Assembly (NCBI GenBank): GCA_016215705.1
Contig: JACRIR010000244.1
Coordinates: 1-14,960, forward strand
Reading direction: 5' to 3'
Length of the DNA stretch: 14,960 nucleotides
Source: Candidatus Poribacteria bacterium
GTDB lineage: Bacteria; Abyssobacteria; SURF-5
Positions 6,810-12,296 of the stretch are shown in pieces; within the stretch, counting starts at the first letter, position 1, and each line of letters begins with the position of its first letter. The notes under the pieces were generated by a model, which had not been told where the DNA came from, did no database searches, and worked only from the letters and a program-made list of their open reading frames with translations. The position numbers and the translations under genes are program-made.

Positions 6810-7331
6810 ATGAGTGGCAGGGTCCTCCTGCGCGGCAAGGCATGGCAATACGGCGACAACATCGACACTGACGCCATAATCCCCGCTCGGTATCTTACGT
6901 CGAGTGACCCGAAGGAATTGGCCAAACACTGTATGGAAGACGCCGACATAGGGTTCGTCAAGAAGGCGAGCGAAGGGGATTTCATCATTGCGGGAAAGAA
7001 CTTCGGCTGCGGCTCTTCGCGCGAGCACGCTCCTATCGCGATAAAGGCAGCGGGCATATCGTGTGTGATTGCGAAGAGCTTTGCCCGTATTTTCTATCGC
7101 AATGCTTTCAATATGGGATTGCCCATATTTGAATGCCCGGAGGCCGTGGACGGGATTGGCGACGGGGATGAAATACAGATTGACTTGGCAAGCGGAACCA
7201 TAAGGAATCTGAAATCCGGCCGCGAGTTCCACGCAAACCCGATCCCGCCGTTCATGCAGGAGTTGATTGATGCCGGCGGACTCATCAACTACGCGCGCTC
7301 GCGAATTGCGAAAAAGGCGGGAGAGAAATAG
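6810..7331 (+). CDS. leuD: 3-isopropylmalate dehydratase, small subunit
   Basis: The 173-residue protein is the small subunit of the [4Fe-4S] enzyme that converts 2- to 3-isopropylmalate in leucine synthesis. It is the short, archaeal/HacB-like form of the swivel domain. Visible motifs are [15 protein letters not shown] (15-29), [15 protein letters not shown] (61-75, the substrate-binding swivel loop) and [20 protein letters not shown] (86-105). A good Shine-Dalgarno (AGGAAAGGA) precedes the ATG, and two promoter-like sites lie 40-160 bp upstream. The large subunit LeuC, which holds the Fe-S cluster, is not adjacent and must be encoded elsewhere. Small subunits of this type also serve homoaconitase and dimethylmalate dehydratase, but the leuB partner downstream favours leucine synthesis. 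Confidence 0.93.
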   Translation: MSGRVLLRGKAWQYGDNIDTDAIIPARYLTSSDPKELAKHCMEDADIGFVKKASEGDFIIAGKNFGCGSSREHAPIAIKAAGISCVIAKSFARIFYRNAFNMGLPIFECPEAVDGIGDGDEIQIDLASGTIRNLKSGREFHANPIPPFMQELIDAGGLINYARSRIAKKAGEK

Positions 7332-7340
7332 TTGCTGAGA

Positions 7341-7362
7341 CTCTGTTCTGCAATTAACAGAG
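7341..7362. other. Short perfect hairpin after leuD
   Basis: CTCTGTT (7341-7347) and AACAGAG (7356-7362) are exact complements around an 8-nt loop, 9 bp past the leuD stop. No U-run follows, so it is not a standard terminator. It may affect RNA stability. Confidence 0.4.
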
Positions 7363-7378
7363 TGACAGGGGATTCTGC

Positions 7379-7448
7379 AGGCGCGAATTTGTTCGCACAA
7401 TGTTTTCAGGCTTTCTCTTACATCGCGCGTGCGAATAAATTGGCGCCT
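7379..7448. repeat. GCGCGAATTTGTTCGC inverted repeat, copy 1 (leuD-leuB gap)
   Basis: The arms are AGGCGCGAATTTGTTCGCAC (7379-7398) and GTGCGAATAAATTGGCGCCT (7429-7448). They match at 18 of 20 positions as inverted repeats, around a 30-bp centre. A related structure lies at 8596-8668. Confidence 0.75.
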
Positions 7449-7510
7449 ATGGAATTGCGGGATGGATTCCTTACAAGCGCAGCAGTCCACAATCGAAAGG
7501 CCGACAAATA

Positions 7511-8566
7511 ATGCATAGAATAGCAGTAGTTGCAGGCGACGGCACCGGACCGGAAGTGATTGCCGAGGGACTGAAAGTCCTCGATGCCGCCGCCAGGAGA
7601 TTCAAATTCAGATACGAGACCAGAGCCTTCGATTTTGGCGGCGAACGTTATCTGAAAACCGGCGAAACGCTTCTGCCAAACGAGATCGAAGAGTTGCGCT
7701 CCTTTAATGCGATATTCCTCGGCGCGATCGGACATCCGAAAGTCAAGGCGGGCGTGCTCGAACAGGGAATCCTGCTTAAACTGCGCTTCACGCTCGACCA
7801 ATACATAAACCTGAGACCGGTCAAGCTTCTCCCAGGTGTCGAAACCCCGTTAAAGGGGAAAGGCCCTGACGATATCGACTTTGTTGTTGTGCGCGAGAAT
7901 ACGGAGGGACTATACGCCGGAGCCGGTGGAACGCTCCGGCGCGGAACGCCCGACGAGGTGGCTGTCCAGGAATCGATCAATACCCGCAAGGGAGTCGAAC
8001 GCTGCATCCGATATGCATTTGATTTCTGCCGAAAACGCGCCGGAAAGAAGAAGCTGACGCTCTGCGGCAAGACCAATGTGCTTACGTATGCGTTCGACCT
8101 GTGGGAACGCACATTCAATGAAGTCGCCGCGGAATATCCCGACATCGAAACAAATTACGCCCACGTCGACGCCATCTGTATGTGGATGGTCAAGAACCCG
8201 GAATGGTTCGATGTGATTGTGACCGACAACATGTTCGGCGACATCATCACGGACCTCGGCGCAATGATTCAGGGCGGCATGGGAATCGCTGCCGGAGGGA
8301 ATATTAACCCCGCAGGTGTTTCGATGTTCGAGCCGATAGGCGGTTCTGCGCCGAAATATGCGGGAAAAGGCGTGATCAATCCGTTGGCCGCAATATGCGC
8401 GTGCCAGATGATGCTCGATTTCCTGGGTGAGCGCGAGGCCGCGGCAAAGGTAGAGGAGGCGGTTGCCAAAACCATAAAGAACCATATCAAGGATATGGGC
8501 GCTGGCCGGATGGGACACACGACCGGCGAAGTCGGCGACCTGGTAGTCAAATACCTGGCGGAGTAA
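7511..8566 (+). CDS. leuB: 3-isopropylmalate dehydrogenase
   Basis: The 351-residue enzyme would oxidise and decarboxylate 3-isopropylmalate to 2-ketoisocaproate in leucine synthesis. Motifs of the beta-decarboxylating dehydrogenase family are GDGTGPEVI (9-17), the substrate Arg region [16 protein letters not shown] (90-105), [10 protein letters not shown] (129-138, catalytic Tyr135), GKTNVL with Lys187, Asp220, and [15 protein letters not shown] with Mg-binding Asp244/Asp248. The adenine-loop motif reads [18 protein letters not shown]. The common NAD-type form is EPxHGSAPDIAGKGxANP, so Lys282-Tyr283 replace Asp-Ile and resemble the NADP-type pair of E. coli isocitrate dehydrogenase. The length and the GILLKLRF stretch recall the shorter actinobacterial-type LeuB. 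It follows leuD by 179 bp, with an AAAGG about 10 bp before the ATG. An isocitrate, homoisocitrate or tartrate substrate is possible but less likely beside leuD. Confidence 0.9.
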   Translation: MHRIAVVAGDGTGPEVIAEGLKVLDAAARRFKFRYETRAFDFGGERYLKTGETLLPNEIEELRSFNAIFLGAIGHPKVKAGVLEQGILLKLRFTLDQYINLRPVKLLPGVETPLKGKGPDDIDFVVVRENTEGLYAGAGGTLRRGTPDEVAVQESINTRKGVERCIRYAFDFCRKRAGKKKLTLCGKTNVLTYAFDLWERTFNEVAAEYPDIETNYAHVDAICMWMVKNPEWFDVIVTDNMFGDIITDLGAMIQGGMGIAAGGNINPAGVSMFEPIGGSAPKYAGKGVINPLAAICACQMMLDFLGEREAAAKVEEAVAKTIKNHIKDMGAGRMGHTTGEVGDLVVKYLAE

Positions 8567-8595
8567 TGCCGAAGTCGAACCTGTCTCGAAGTTTT

Positions 8596-8668
8596 GCAGA
8601 CGCGAATTTATTCGCGCGCGCATGGCGGAAAGAGACCGGAAATCTTGGGTGAATTAATTCGCATCCGC
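8596..8668. repeat. GCGCGAATTTATTCGC inverted repeat, copy 2 (after leuB)
   Basis: The arms GCAGACGCGAATTTATTCGC (from 8596) and GAATTAATTCGCATCCGC (to 8668) are imperfect inverted repeats around about 30 bp. The left arm matches the left arm of the 7379 structure with few changes, so leuB is bracketed by two members of one family. Confidence 0.7.
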
Positions 8669-8740
8669 GATGGCCTGCTCTCGATGCCCCATTGCGGGAC
8701 AGATTGGAACATGGACGGCGTGCTGCCCGAATGGCAATAG

Positions 8741-8863
8741 CCGTTTGTCATTCTGAGCGATCCGTTTGTCATTCTGAGCGAAGCGAAGAATCTCCCTCTA
8801 TAGGTCGCAAATTTGCAGCAAAAACAAGAGATTCTTCGTCGCTTCGCTCCTCAGAATGACAAT
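8741..8863. repeat. TGTCATTCTGAGCGAAGCGAAGAATC repeat in inverted pair, with a 21-bp tandem duplication
   Basis: CCGTTTGTCATTCTGAGCGA occurs twice in a row (8741-8760 and 8762-8781). The second copy continues GCGAAGCGAAGAATCTC. The complement of the same element lies at about 8828-8863 (GAGATTCTTCGTCGCTTCGC onward). The pair can fold into a long imperfect hairpin about 110-140 bp upstream of asd. A single arm recurs at 10760-10787, and a diverged pair at 11985-12085. Confidence 0.85.
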
Positions 8864-8973
8864 TCTGACAGCACTATGAAGTGCAATTTCATTTGGGCGA
8901 CAGCCTTTGGAGACTTTATTCCGACCGAACAAAAAACAAAAATAGATGCGGAACAGAGGAGGTTGACCTAATA

Positions 8974-9978
8974 ATGTCAAGAGGACCGAGTGTAGCAATT
9001 GTAGGCGCGACCGGCGCAGTCGGCGAAGAAATGCGCAAGGTGCTCGAACAACGTAATTTCCCCGTCGGGAGCCTGAGACTCCTGGCCTCGAGCAAGTCTG
9101 TCGGAAAAGTACTCGAGTTCCGGGGTGAAAAATTCAAGGTCGAGGAACTCAAGCCGGAGCGCCTGAAAGGCGTCGAAATCATACTTTCGTCACCCGGCGC
9201 AAGCGTCAGCAAGGTGTATGTTCCCGAGGCCATCAAACTCGGGTGCGTGATCGTGGACAACACCAGCGCTTTCCGCATGGAGCCGGACGTGCCTCTCGTT
9301 GTGCCCGAAGTCAACCCGCACGCCATCAAGAGGCACAAAGGAGTTATCGCTAATCCGAATTGTTCGACGATCCAGATGGTCGTAGCTCTGAAACCGCTTC
9401 ACGACGCGGCCAAAATAAAGCGCATCGTGGTTTCGACTTACCAAGCCGTCTCGGGAACGGGCATGAAGGCGATCATCGAGCTGCGCGAGCAGACCCGCGC
9501 CCTCATGAACGGCGAGAAATATCCGGCGAAGGTGTATCCGCACCAGATAGCATTCAACGTGCTGCCGCAAATCGACGTATTCCTTGAAAATGCGTACACC
9601 AAAGAAGAGATGAAGATGGTCAATGAGACCAAAAAGATAATGGAGGACGACTCCATAAAGGTCAGCGCGACGACCGTCCGTGTGCCCGTCTACCGCGGCC
9701 ACTCGGAATCAGTCAATGTCGAGTTTACCTCGGAAATGACTCCGGACCACGCGCGCAAATTACTCGCGAAAGCGCCCGGCGTCAAAGTAGTGGACGACCC
9801 AGCAAAATCACAATATCCCCTCGCAATCAACTGCGATGGGCTCGACGACACGTTTGTCGGCCGTATTCGCAAAGATGACACGGTTCCCTACGGCCTCAAC
9901 ATGTGGATCGTGTCGGACAACTTGCGGAAAGGCGCAGCGCTTAACGCCGTTCAAATCGCGGAACATCTGATCAGATAG
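8974..9978 (+). CDS. asd: Aspartate-semialdehyde dehydrogenase
   Basis: The 334-residue enzyme reduces beta-aspartyl phosphate to aspartate semialdehyde with NADPH. This is the branch point to lysine/diaminopimelate, threonine and methionine. The N-terminal nucleotide-binding domain has VAIVGATGAVGEEM (7-20) and the phosphate region LASSKSVGK. NTSAFRMEPDVPLVVPEVN precedes the catalytic Cys130 in ANPNCSTIQMVVAL. VSTYQAVSGTGMKAI and the catalytic His243 in RVPVYRGHSESV follow, and the end VSDNLRKGAALNAVQIAEHL is typical. The start at 8974 is set by a strong GAGGAGG (8956-8962); the open frame back to 8881 begins in unrelated sequence next to a repeat. The order leuB-asd is found in other bacteria, but 400 bp of repeats separate them here, so cotranscription is uncertain. 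Confidence 0.95.
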   Translation: MSRGPSVAIVGATGAVGEEMRKVLEQRNFPVGSLRLLASSKSVGKVLEFRGEKFKVEELKPERLKGVEIILSSPGASVSKVYVPEAIKLGCVIVDNTSAFRMEPDVPLVVPEVNPHAIKRHKGVIANPNCSTIQMVVALKPLHDAAKIKRIVVSTYQAVSGTGMKAIIELREQTRALMNGEKYPAKVYPHQIAFNVLPQIDVFLENAYTKEEMKMVNETKKIMEDDSIKVSATTVRVPVYRGHSESVNVEFTSEMTPDHARKLLAKAPGVKVVDDPAKSQYPLAINCDGLDDTFVGRIRKDDTVPYGLNMWIVSDNLRKGAALNAVQIAEHLIR

Positions 9979-9991
9979 AAATCAAGCGATC

Positions 9992-10038
9992 AAATCCCCC
10001 TCTTTCTCCCTTTTCCAAAGGGGGATAAAGGGGGATTT
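9992..10038. repeat. AAATCCCCCT...AGGGGGATTT palindrome between convergent genes (possible bidirectional terminator)
   Basis: AAATCCCCCT (from 9992) and its complement AGGGGGATTT (to 10038) enclose CTCCCTTTT...AAAGGGGGA. It lies 14 bp after the asd stop and 31 bp beyond the stop of the convergent VOC gene. It is therefore placed to end transcripts from both sides. Related to the palindrome at 6476-6510. Confidence 0.7.
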
Positions 10039-10068
10039 CTCTTGCCTCCGCTCTATCGAAAAACCACT

Positions 10069-10554
10069 CTATTTCTTTGCCATTTGCGCGAAGAACTCTT
10101 CCGCCCGTTCACGTATTTGCTCTGGCGTAAGGTCTTCTTTATGCGTGGCAAGGTCCCATTCATGCCCGAACGGGTCTGCAACCTTACCGTACCTGTCACC
10201 CCAGAACATATCGGTAATAGGCATGCGAACCTCTGCGCCCGCCTTTACAGCCCGATCAAAAGCGGTGTCAACGTCCTCGACATAGAGATAGAGAGATACG
10301 GCCGTTCCTCCCAATGACTGCGGTGAGTGGCTCATGCCTTCCGGGCATTCGCAGCCAAGGAAGAAGCGGGAATCCGCCATCTTGAGCTCAGCATGCATGA
10401 CGCTTTGACCGTCCGGCGCGTTCATTCGCATGATTTCTTCTGCGCCAAACGCTCGCTTGTAGAACTCGATGGCACGACCTACGTCTTTTACAACCAGAAA
10501 CGGCGTAATCGTATGATACCCCACAGGGATCGGTTTAACTTTGCTTATTGCCAT
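10069..10554 (-). CDS. VOC-superfamily protein (glyoxalase/PhnB-like)
   Basis: This 161-residue protein has the paired beta-alpha-beta-beta-beta units of the vicinal oxygen chelate fold. They show YHTITPFLVVKDVGRAIEFYKRAFGAEE in the first half, and VSLYLYVEDVDTAFDRAVKAGAE with DRYGKVADPFGHEWDLATH in the second. This pattern matches the PhnB/YP_-type cytosolic proteins often labelled glyoxalase or bleomycin-resistance-like. His14, Glu56 and Glu132 are placed like metal ligands in the family. A 23-residue charged helix follows the domain. The substrate cannot be told from sequence. The ATG at 10554 has AAGGAG 9 bp upstream; a TTG two codons earlier would leave only 3 bp. It is convergent with asd and shares the intervening palindrome. 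Confidence 0.9.
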   Translation of the reverse strand: MAISKVKPIPVGYHTITPFLVVKDVGRAIEFYKRAFGAEEIMRMNAPDGQSVMHAELKMADSRFFLGCECPEGMSHSPQSLGGTAVSLYLYVEDVDTAFDRAVKAGAEVRMPITDMFWGDRYGKVADPFGHEWDLATHKEDLTPEQIRERAEEFFAQMAKK

Positions 10555-10704
10555 TTTCAATCACTCCTTCAGCATGGGAATCTCGCGTCCGAGGTCTTAT
10601 CAAATATGCCCCGTTTCTTAGCGGCATTCTAGATGAACGGAGAAGGGCGGAAAAGAAACAACGGTGGAAAGGCGAAACGGCCCTTAAAAGAAGGAGAAGA
10701 GATG

Positions 10705-10759
10705 GGATCACGAATGAGACGAATTGAACGGATGACACGAATACGGATGACACGAATAC
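10705..10759. repeat. CACGAAT-rich arm of a long inverted repeat, left arm
   Basis: GGATCACGAATGAGACGAAT to ...GACACGAATA (10705-10743) is the imperfect complement of 10971-11015. Inside it, CGGATGACACGAATA is then repeated once in tandem (about 10729-10743 and 10744-10758). Confidence 0.7.
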
Positions 10760-10787
10760 TGTCATTCTGAGCGAAGCGAAGAATCTT
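10760..10787. repeat. TGTCATTCTGAGCGAAGCGA dispersed repeat, single arm
   Basis: Identical over 25 bases to the repeat at 8767-8792 and followed by AATCTTT. No inverted partner lies nearby. Confidence 0.85.
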
Positions 10788-10931
10788 TTTCAACTACACG
10801 CAGCGCCGTAATCTCTTTCTATGCTGAACGTTCCATTGTTTCCTTTCTCTCGCTCTGTACTACTCACGTTCGAAATCGAAATTTCCGCCGTGGTTTTCTT
10901 GAACGCATTTGGATAACTCGTTGTTCTGAAA

Positions 10932-10957
10932 TGGATTCCCGCGGAAGCAGGAATGAC
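10932..10957. repeat. TGGATTCCCGC...GGAATGACA-type dispersed repeat
   Basis: TGGATTCCCGCGGAAGCAGG followed by AATGACA. The pattern matches a widespread short intergenic repeat (TGGATTCCCGC...GCGGGAATGACA), here in shortened form. Only one copy in the window. Confidence 0.5.
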
Positions 10958-10970
10958 ATTCAGGAGCCTC

Positions 10971-11015
10971 TATTCGTGATGTAATTCGTACAATTCGTGA
11001 TGCCATTCGTGATCC
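10971..11015. repeat. CACGAAT-rich long inverted repeat, right arm
   Basis: TATTCGTGATGTAATTCGTA through ...CATTCGTGATCC. It pairs with 10705-10743 with several mismatches and short gaps. The centre between the arms is about 230 bp and carries other repeats. Confidence 0.7.
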
Positions 11016-11034
11016 AGAAGTTATCTTCTTTTGG

Positions 11035-11062
11035 TTGTGGTTGCTCCGCGATGTGCTATAAT
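11035..11062 (+). promoter_or_regulatory. Promoter of the small Cys-rich exported protein
   Basis: TTGTGG (11035-11040), a 16-bp spacer and a perfect TATAAT (11057-11062), followed by a short leader with AAAGGAGG about 6 bp before the ATG at 11096. Confidence 0.6.
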
Positions 11063-11095
11063 GCTTAAAATCGAGTTCAATTCAAAGGAGGCGCT

Positions 11096-11440
11096 ATGGT
11101 TGTGAAACAAGGATGGATTAGGGCGGCGTTTATCATACTTACGATATCCGGATTTCTCTTTGTTCTTGTGCAAGACACGTTGGCGGAGACGAATTGCGCG
11201 AAACAGAAAGCGCAAGCCACAGATGAACAAAGCGCGCCGCAGGTTCTGTCCGCGTGCTCGCACAATGCCGCGCATTGTTCTTCTTGCCCGGAGCCCGGCT
11301 GTCGACCTATCACTGGCTTCCTGGCTTTCGGTTGCAGGCTGAACTATCGCCTGACCAACTGGGTTCTCAGCGACAAGTGCGACATCGAGTCGGTCTCACG
11401 CGGTTGTCCTCATGCGAGCGCTTGTCCGAAAGTTCGGTGA
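11096..11440 (+). CDS. Small exported cysteine-rich protein of unknown function
   Basis: I do not recognise a family. The 114-residue product starts with a classic signal peptide: MVVKQGWIR, a hydrophobic core (AAFIILTISGFLFVLV), and a likely cleavage near residue 30 (DTLA|E). The mature part of about 84 residues has nine Cys: 34, 54, 61, 64, 69, 80, 95, 104 and 110. The densest part is ACSHNAAHCSSCPEPGC (53-69), which includes one CxxC. Disulfides or metal binding in the periplasm or outside the cell are possible, but this is inference only. The odd number of Cys would leave one free or used between molecules. Translation signals are strong (AAAGGAGG 6 bp before the ATG) and a good promoter lies just upstream, so it is likely a real gene. 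A second ORF overlaps its 3' end. Confidence 0.65.
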   Translation: MVVKQGWIRAAFIILTISGFLFVLVQDTLAETNCAKQKAQATDEQSAPQVLSACSHNAAHCSSCPEPGCRPITGFLAFGCRLNYRLTNWVLSDKCDIESVSRGCPHASACPKVR

Positions 11441-11654
11441 TGTTCAGGCTGAGCGATTGACGTGGGATTTACGTTGTGCAGCTCTTGAACTGTTTAAGGA
11501 ATCGCGAGCTGCCCTTCAAGCTAAGCTTACGAGTGATGAGGGCTTTGGGAAGAAAGACCTGCTCGTTGAGAGTTCCGACCTACCTTTCCTTGTCAAGCTC
11601 CTTGTCTCAAAAACCAACATCACGCAGGAGCAAGCGCATAACAATGTCCTCTAG
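11412..11654 (+). CDS. Possible small protein overlapping the Cys-rich gene (unknown function)
   Basis: This is an 80-codon frame whose ATG lies 29 bp inside the end of the Cys-rich gene, in another frame. The product is amphipathic and mixed in charge (for example RCAALELFKESRAALQAKL, then DLPFLVKLLVSK), with a composition that looks protein-like. It has no signal peptide, no motif I know and no clear Shine-Dalgarno. Translation by coupling to the upstream gene is conceivable. It could also be a chance frame or the remnant of a longer gene. Confidence 0.3.
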   Translation: MRALVRKFGDVQAERLTWDLRCAALELFKESRAALQAKLTSDEGFGKKDLLVESSDLPFLVKLLVSKTNITQEQAHNNVL

Positions 11655-11801
11655 AAGGACCTTGTGGGTGAATTACGAAAGATTCATTGCTTATCCAACT
11701 TATTTCGCTCCAAGGCCTTCCGACGTTTGGCCCTGAGAATTAGCAACTTTATCGTTTTCCGGGGACGGCATCTTTCTTGATTGAAAATCTCTCGAAAACC
11801 C

Positions 11802-11830
11802 TTGACAGAATATTAACCTCATGGTAAACT
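11802..11830 (+). promoter_or_regulatory. Sigma-70-type promoter upstream of the large exported protein
   Basis: TTGACA (11802-11807), a 17-bp spacer and TAAACT (11825-11830). The next well-supported gene starts at 12297, so transcripts from here would carry a leader of about 460 nt containing the composite repeat at 11985-12085 and the hairpin at 12156-12187. Confidence 0.6.
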
Positions 11831-11984
11831 GTCATCGCTGGCAAAAGGGTGGAGGAGATTAGGGAGATTAGGATGCCGCCCTGTCTTAGTTCTTCTCTCG
11901 GCTTCTGGGCTCACTTAGTGTCCGTCTATTATCCTAAGTGGTTCCCTATCAATAACCAATCCACTTTCACTGAAGGCTCTACTA

Positions 11985-12085
11985 TCATTCTGAACGAAGT
12001 GAGGGATCTCGGGGACATGATGCCGTATCGTGTCCCCAAATATGTGCGGTCGGATCCTCAGAGTGATATGAGGCTCAGAATGACA
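11985..12085. repeat. Composite repeat: TCATTCTGA...GGATC pair with a GGGGACA palindrome inside
   Basis: The left arm TCATTCTGAACGAAGTGAGG (GATCT follows) and the right arm GGATCC...TCAGAATGACA are diverged members of the TGTCATTCTGAG family in inverted orientation. Between them, at about 12006-12043, sits GGGGACA palindrome copy 4 (CGGGGACATGATGCC...GTGTCCCCAAAT). The inner element is nested inside the loop of the outer one. Confidence 0.75.
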
Positions 12086-12155
12086 AATGCTCCGAGAAGT
12101 CTGCTCGCGGGTCATGCCTCACTATTTCCGAAATGCAGCAATGGAGGGTTATAGC

Positions 12156-12187
12156 CTTCGCTCTATCTCTTCTTTAGTAGAGCGAAG
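12156..12187. other. Perfect 10-bp hairpin in the leader of the exported protein gene
   Basis: CTTCGCTCTA (12156-12165) and TAGAGCGAAG (12178-12187) are exact complements around a 12-nt loop, 109 bp before the start codon. A T-rich but broken stretch follows (ATTTCGTTGTCCCTTTTTG), so it could act as a weak terminator, an attenuator or an RNA stabiliser. Confidence 0.55.
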
Positions 12188-12296
12188 ATTTCGTTGTCCC
12201 TTTTTGTTGCGCGCATATTCCCAGGAGTGCGCTTGATTGAAGCGTTGGAGTTATTGTTTTCTCAATAGGTCTTTCTGAATCGAAAGGAGCAAAACA

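Larger units (their letters stand above)
8567..8973. other. leuB-asd gap
   Basis: The 407-bp gap holds the two inverted-repeat structures listed above. Between them (about 8669-8740) there is no clear gene. A short open stretch ending in TAG near 8738 reads plausibly (MPHCGTDWNMDGVLPEWQ) but has no supported start. No strong promoter for asd was found. Confidence 0.4.
10561..11095. other. Repeat-rich gap without recognisable genes
   Basis: The 535 bp hold no convincing ORF. They contain a long imperfect inverted repeat (10705-10743 with 10971-11015), one TGTCATTCTGAGCGAAGCGA arm (10760-10787), a TGGATTCCCGCGGAAGCAGG element (10932-10957) and the promoter of the small Cys-rich protein at the right end. 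Confidence 0.6.

Noticed and set aside
8881-8973. N-terminal extension of aspartate-semialdehyde dehydrogenase starting at 8881
   Set aside because: The strong GAGGAGG site and the start of the family homology place the start at 8974. The extension begins next to a repeat.
4326-12043. Regularly recurring palindromes as a possible CRISPR array
   Set aside because: Copies are kilobases apart with genes in between, not separated by short unique spacers.
11849-12154. 101-codon plus-strand frame starting at GTG after the 11802 promoter
   Set aside because: Half of it is made of the composite dispersed repeat (11985-12085), the product shows no family motif, and the frame seems to be open by chance.
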